Source of the DNA: Hydractinia symbiolongicarpus
Lineage: Eukaryota > Cnidaria > Hydrozoa > Anthoathecata > Hydractiniidae
DNA: 64,000 nt
Assembly: GCF_029227915.1 (NCBI RefSeq)
Contig: NC_079885.1
Span: forward strand, 11,977,001-12,041,000
Direction: 5' to 3'
In this document: one piece after another, positions 58,201-64,000 of the stretch
How the letters are laid out: each line of letters starts with the position of its first letter
How positions within the stretch are numbered: the first letter of the stretch is position 1
The notes under the pieces: model-generated
The model's input: the letters and a program-made list of their open reading frames with translations, nothing else
The model's database searches: none
Told to the model about the DNA's origin: nothing
Made by a program: the position numbers and the translations under genes

Positions 58201-61200
58201 AGCAATACTTCAACTCATCAGCACTTTTTTGCAATTGATTGTATTTTTATTTGTTCGCTGATGAGAACTAACTGACATATCTTTAATTTGCAAAAATGAA
58301 GAAAAAGTATGTTGCCTATTTTTTAATTACTATTCAGAATGTTATAATGAATGCAATGTAAAAAACATCACAAAACTATCACACAAACTGTTTACAATCT
58401 CATAAAAAGTAGAAGGAAAACTTAAAAAACTTCATATAATTGTTAAGGAGTTTTTTCTAATTCTCATGAAAAAAAAGTCAAACATGTAAAAGTACGTTGG
58501 AATCCCTTAAACACTTTTTTAATATATATGTACATAATTTTTAAGTAAATTTTTATGTTTTTTTTGTAGATCTGATAGTAATATAGTTGGGATTGCATTG
58601 GCTGATTTTAATGGAGATGGTAGCATGGATGTTTTGCTGTCAACTAAAAAGAAAAGTTCGACAGAAACTTTCGTTGAAGTATATTTTGGTGATAGAAGAA
58701 AGCTGAAGAAAGGTAAAAAATTAACCTTTAAAGCCCTAACACGAAAATTGCTTTTTTATCTTATAGAAAATAAAGAGTTAAAAAAAGTTTTTCATTTTTT
58801 TTATTTTATCTTTAAACATCACCATCTGGTCTTATGACATTATTATATATGATGTGATAAGGTAGTCCGCATAACTTTATTTTTTGAATATCTTATAGTT
58901 ATACAAAAATAACTTTTCATCCTCTATAACCAAATAAAAATCAGTTTTTGTGATAGGTCGATATATTTTTTTATCTCTGTTGATCTTTTTCTCCATTGTA
59001 ACTCTCAATTATCTTTTTTTTATTAAAGAACAACGGTGGTTAGGTATAGATTGCCAAACTATCTTCTTTCAGAAAAGACCATAACCTCGGCACACAATTT
59101 TGATTTTTTTATCAATATTATGTGCCTTAATTGTATTCTAGGAAACTTGGATGCTAAGATGCTTGACCAACCGCTGGTAATGGAGTAAGTGGTGAATATG
59201 TAAAATAATTCATACTTTGATATCAATTTTGAATCTTGTTCTAGAAGATAATCTTTTTTAATATAGTGTCAACGGAGACTTATTTCCAGATTTATTTGGT
59301 GCTAAGGAGGATGGTACAAGGTCCTATTGGCTGTATGTTCCCAACAGGTTGGTTATTCGTACATCGAGGGTTATACATTAACCAATTAAGTGTGAACATA
59401 CCTGTTACATTATATATTTTAATATTTCATCTTTTATATTAATACCAAATATTTGTCTGTCACAAAAAATAATGATCCAGGTCAATATTTGACCTTTAAA
59501 AGGACATCTTTTTTTACTCCTATTTCCAAAAGATAATTCTAATTTGTTTATGGGCTATTTAAACATTACGTAATTACAAAGATTGACGTCAATGATATTA
59601 TTAAAATTAAAGTTGGTGAAGGCATTGCAGTGTACTTTGAAGTTTGAGAGCAAATATACAAGTGGAAATAACTGACGTCTCTCCTGCGAGGGTAACTAAG
59701 TACCATCAGGGGCCAAAATAGGACTAATTTTCTAAAGTTGGGTCAACCTATTCGTTGTTTCAAAACAGACGGATTGATGATGTCATCAAAATACCTTTAA
59801 ACCCCAATATCTCTAAGCGTTTATCAAAAGTACAGGATCCTACACATTTCTTTGTCAGCGTTTCAAGCTCCATACAATGGCGTAATATAGCTTAACAAAT
59901 TTAAAAATAAATTGTTTTTATGTATATGGGCCACTGCAAAACTCATATCCTCTTAACCGCTGATTAAAACAGCCTGATCATATACATTTTTGATCATTTT
60001 TTTAAGCTATGTACAATACAAGTAACGGCTAAGTAACAGTGTGAAAAAAATCTTTTTGTGCATCGACGGGTCATTGCTCATGTCATTAAAATTCAAATGT
60101 TGGATCTTTTTTGTTTCTTTTTTGCGTAAGTGGATTTTCCATGAGCCTTTTGGACTAGTACATTTTGTAGATGAATACTATATCTCGTAATATGCATTTG
60201 GATCACCCTTCCCGTCATCTATATTCTAGTCTTCAGATTTTCGCATTTTGTTCATATCAGTCATTTTGTGGATCTTCGCCTGTTGTTCATATATGCTGGG
60301 TTTTACTATTCCATGCATTCTTAGCACAAGATACAAATTCGATTTTAACCTGTCATACATATCCCAGACATCATTATGGGGTACAAAGTAGCAATTCAGC
60401 TACCTTTTTGAACAGAATATGGGTATTACTAAGGAGACCAGTATGTAATTCAGAAATCTAAAATAGTGGCTTTTAAATGCTAAATGAGAATTTCATCAAG
60501 GTAGTTTGAAGTAAAAATGAAATCTTAATTCTTCACAACTTGTATGACGGGAGTCCCATATTTTGGAGTAAATATAGTTAATTTTTCTAATGTAACGGGA
60601 AATGCAAGATAAATTTAAATTGAGAAAAAGCTGTTTAATAGCTAGTGCGAATGCTGGATTGCAGCCTAGAGATAGATAAACAGAAATACAAGATACACCA
60701 GGATAAGTAAACATCATCTAAACATTTAGTGGTTTTTTTCAGGTTGAGGTTATATATTTCTGTATTAAACCCTGTCTTCCTGTGCTGTATTGTATTGTTT
60801 TCATTATAGTGGTTTTCATCTTCAACCACAAGCAGACAATTATACCACATTAGCTGTTCCTAACACCAATGCATTTGTTGATGTTACTGGGGATATGCAC
60901 CCAGGTTAGTAGGCTGCATTTAGATGATACAACTCTGCCTCTCATCACAAAAGGAAAAATAAATTTTTTCTAATGAGAGGGTATTTTATCAATCGAAGTG
61001 ATATTACTGGCGAAATCCTGGCGCTTGGAGATGAATTAATTGTTTAATATATATGGTCTAAATTAAACTACACATCTAAATCTTTAATTTAGATTTGTTG
61101 GTGAAATCAAAAAGTGGAAGTAACAATGAACTGATGTTAGAAAGATGGGAACAAAAACAGGTGAACTAGAAATGTTTTTGTCCAATTCTTAAGTTTAAGA

Positions 61201-64000
61201 ACACTAATGATTAAGTTTTTTATTTCTTTAGGATAAACAAGATTTTTCTCTGGTTCACACATTTGTGATAAAAATACCTGATGATCCAAAGCTGTATGGA
61301 CAAATGTCTTATGCTGACATTGGTGGGTATTTGTCTTTTTAATTTAATTATTGTGTAATGATTTCCTATGTACATAAATCTCTGCTAAACTTTTAAACTA
61401 CAAAAAATTCTCATTCATATACATCTTTTTATGACATTTCTTCGACTAACAATTATATGACAACTCGGTAGATGGTGATGGACATTTAGAAATGTTGCTA
61501 CCAGTATGTGGAAGTAATGATTGCGCAGATTCCAGGCTTTATGTACATCATTTTAATGGCGAAAATGATAATGGCAATGTTAGTATATTAAAGTGTGTTT
61601 TTGTTTGTCTATTAAAAGTTTTGATGTTTTTTCTATCATATTTCTTTCTCTTTTTTCCTGTTTAATTTATTAATCTTTATCTAACTAGCCATTAAGCACA
61701 GCATGATCTGCCAAGTGCAGTGCTACAGGCAAATTCTGATGTGCATGATAAACATGATACAATACCTCATCTTTTAAACTGAATAAGTTTTACCAAAAGG
61801 TGTAAAAAAATTATTTGTGGAAATGCTTGTTTATTACTGCATATTTTACCTTACAAAAAATCAACAAAAAGTGCAAGTGGAACTGCTGTAAATGTCATTT
61901 AGTCATGTGTCTAAACAGGCATTTCTTCTAAACCAAGAGTACAATGATGACATAAATCTTGATGTGCAGTATTTTAAGCAATTTTAGAGATGTCAGCTGA
62001 GATTTTTTGAAAAACACCTAAATTTTAATGAAATAACGACAAATGGTTTATGTTCCCAATAAATATGCCTGCCATAATATTTATTTTATTTGTGGGTGAT
62101 GGCGGGGGTACAGGTAAAAGTACCCAACACTTCATTATGCTATGTTGTGTAAAAAGGGAGATAGGATCACCCTCCATAATACATCACTGGTGTAACTAAA
62201 CTAGTGCAAATATTAGGGCTGAAATAATCAATTTCAATGATCCATTTCAAAAACAAGTTTGAATACATTTATTTTAAAAAATGATAAAATGTTTCTTTTA
62301 TAAATAAAAAAAAAATTATGTGTGTGGAACAAAACATAGTAAATATTCCAGCAACGTTTTTGGGATGGGCATTTTAACACAGGTAAGTTGTGTTATTAAT
62401 TAAACTTTATAACTAGTTGTAGCACAAACAATATTTATATGTAAATTGAATGATGGCTTTCAAACCGACGTGCAGATATTAAGTAATGGGGTCGTCAGCA
62501 AAAAAAAATGTTATATGTTAATCAATTCTTCTTTATAATATCTATTCATGCATTGATAAAATTTAAATGCACATCTCTTATCAGGTCAAAAATTACTGAT
62601 TACAGAAGATGTCAAAATTTGCTATTGCTTAAATATGACATCATTTATGCAGCTTAATTAAATGGAAATTCTTAAATGCAAACATCTTGAAAACAGAAAG
62701 AGCTTTTTAGAATATTTAACTTTTTAAGCTCTATAATAAAAATCCAACATCATTTTATACTTTGGGTTTCCTTTTACCATGCCACTCTTACTTTTAAGAC
62801 CCAGATGAAACAAGTCTACGTAATTGCACTTACGGAACAGACAATATATTTTTGGCATCGTTCCATTTAAAATTATTTTACAATTTTTAAAGTAATATAG
62901 GTTTTATGGTAATCTAAATAAAAAATTAAATTATTAGAAAAACAAATTCAGAGTATCAAGCTTAGAAATTTTTTATCCCTCAATTAGTCAAACTTGTTAA
63001 TGGGTTAATATAATGAATTTTTCTTCTGTTTGTAAATTCTTTTTTAGCTTTTTATTATCCCTTTTTTATATCTTCTATTATAGTATTTTTCATAGAAAAA
63101 AAAAACATTAAATAGTTCATCCACCACCCATGTATATCATCGTCAGAATACCTCACATAGTTCACTCACTAAGTCATATACAATCAGCTTTAACTTTATG
63201 GTTTTTTTTTTCAATTTAGTTGTCTTTACTGATAAACAACAAAAACCATGATTGGAAATTTCCTGTCGATCAAATGCAAGTTAATGCAAAACATCCATTT
63301 ACACTCCGTTTTGGTGAGTTTTATGTTATAGTAGTAGTAAACAAACTGATCTGGTTTTGCTTTAATGAAGAACTATCTTCGTATTGTGCCCTCTAAGTAA
63401 TGTTGGTTATTGAACCATAAAAGCCAACACATATCTTTTTCTATTTCTTCATAAGTAAACTTCGAATTCAACATGATCCATAAAGTAAGCAGACCCTTTA
63501 AAACCACCTGCAGATACCGTTTGTGTCAAATCAAATAATGATGACACTTTTGTTTTAGGTGACGTTGACAGCAATGGCAAAGTTGATGCTGTAACTGTTC
63601 TCCAAAAAAAAACTGGGTAAACTTATTTTCATGCCATTACATTTTTTTTTCATAAGAAACACAATTTTCCTTAACTTTAGGCTGAAATTATGAGAAAATT
63701 GACAAATTAAATTAATAAATTGACAGGGATCTTCTTAAATCCCAAGGTCGAGTCTGACTTCATAAATTTTTAGAAGATTTTCATTAAAGTTAAGAAACAT
63801 CTAGACTGAACAAAAAATATATATATTACAATGTTACAATGTAAAACTTCACTGGACCAGGCCTGATGTATGTTTATCAGACAAGAGGTGCTTTTTATAT
63901 TTATATGGCTTTTATATATATTTCAGTATAGTTTCAAATATATATTGTTTTTCTTTTATGTGTTTATTTTCTTAGGGATAGAAAATTTATATCATATTTG
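55244..64000 (+). CDS. ITFG1: ITFG1/TIP (T-cell immunomodulatory protein, LINKIN family), 5' twelve exons, partial
   Basis: Exons, all GT-AG and phase-consistent, are 55244-55415, 56227-56305, 58570-58712, 59142-59184, 59267-59347, 60810-60904, 61093-61160, 61232-61322, 61475-61578, 63220-63313, 63559-63616 and 63976 onward. The gene leaves the window after 351 codons; the family is about 600 residues. A signal peptide (MKILLFWSSLFGVSCVLC) starts the protein. It then shows FG-GAP-like, calcium-site-bearing repeats: AAYGDFNSDKTTD, ALADFNGDGSMDVLL, DVNGDLFPDLFG, FVDVTGDMHPDLL, YADIDGDGHLEMLLP and GDVDSNGKVDAV. Many acidic clusters are split by introns. ITFG1 is a type I membrane protein with a beta-propeller ectodomain; the LINKIN family acts in cell adhesion and collective migration, partly through tubulin- and ATPase-linked partners. 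The C-terminal membrane segment lies outside the window. The 9th-exon donor (AAT|GTTAGT) is the least certain junction. Confidence 0.92.
57397..58186. mobile_element. 790-bp TIR element in ITFG1 intron 2
   Basis: The left end CAGTTAACTCCTGGTGTCTA and the right end GTTACCAGGAGTCTACTG are imperfect inverted copies. Subterminal GACTTAA/GAGTTAA words repeat in both halves. TA follows the right end. Ends start with CAGT, as in the elements at 25017-25571 and 40379-40553. No transposase. Confidence 0.7.
62487..62778. repeat. Second copy of the 52490-52812 dispersed repeat
   Basis: Same orientation, diverged by scattered substitutions and small gaps. The left inverted end is lost. It lies in ITFG1 intron 9. 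Confidence 0.7.

Overview
This window looks like nuclear DNA of an animal, most plausibly a cnidarian (hydrozoan-like). It is strongly AT-rich. Its genes are split by GT-AG introns. It carries metazoan-type genes (a BTB-BACK-Kelch protein, an M-type carboxypeptidase pair, DAD1 and ITFG1/TIP) and a dense load of decayed mobile elements of kinds common in cnidarian genomes. The phylum is an inference from gene content and repeat style; no database search was possible.

Layout. 1-6.5 kb: intergenic DNA with a small hAT-like MITE, a decayed DIRS-type tyrosine-recombinase retroelement (about 1.75-3.7 kb) and tRNA-like SINE fragments. 6.6-9.7 kb: a complete four-exon kelch-like gene whose second intron holds a 34-bp minisatellite. 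11-13.9 kb: a stop- and frameshift-riddled remnant of a family-B DNA polymerase of the virus/Polinton type. 14.5-15.2 kb: a small TIR element. 16.4-18.7 kb: carboxypeptidase gene CP-A (three coding exons). 20.5-24.5 kb: DAD1 in two exons; its 3.6-kb intron holds diverged ~165-bp tandem repeats and a decayed antisense transposon gene with a PHD-like finger. 25-34 kb: TIR elements, a minisatellite and a ~3.5-kb tandem duplication that made a truncated 5' copy of a carboxypeptidase gene. 34.2-39.8 kb: carboxypeptidase gene CP-B (three coding exons, long introns with a SINE). 40.4-50.6 kb: a mosaic of transposons, including a transposon-type gene with a cysteine-rich CXC-like end that has been split by a CR1/jockey-like LINE, a SINE invaded by a 1.1-kb TIR element, and a Helitron-like element. 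53.0-53.4 kb: a DUF1294-family four-helix membrane protein. 55.2 kb to the window end: the 5' twelve exons of ITFG1/TIP, running off the right edge.

The most interesting result is the carboxypeptidase pair. CP-B has every catalytic residue of an active metallocarboxypeptidase and a C-terminal tail like a GPI-anchor signal. CP-A is nearly identical across the catalytic core but has lost the substrate-binding arginine (R to Q) and the catalytic glutamate (E to A), each by one base, and also lacks the GPI-type tail. This pattern suggests a secreted pseudoenzyme beside a membrane-anchored enzyme, with a gene-conversion tract over the shared core. A third, truncated copy keeps only the signal peptide and start of the mature protein. 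No operons or CRISPR arrays are expected or seen, and no intact RNA genes were found.
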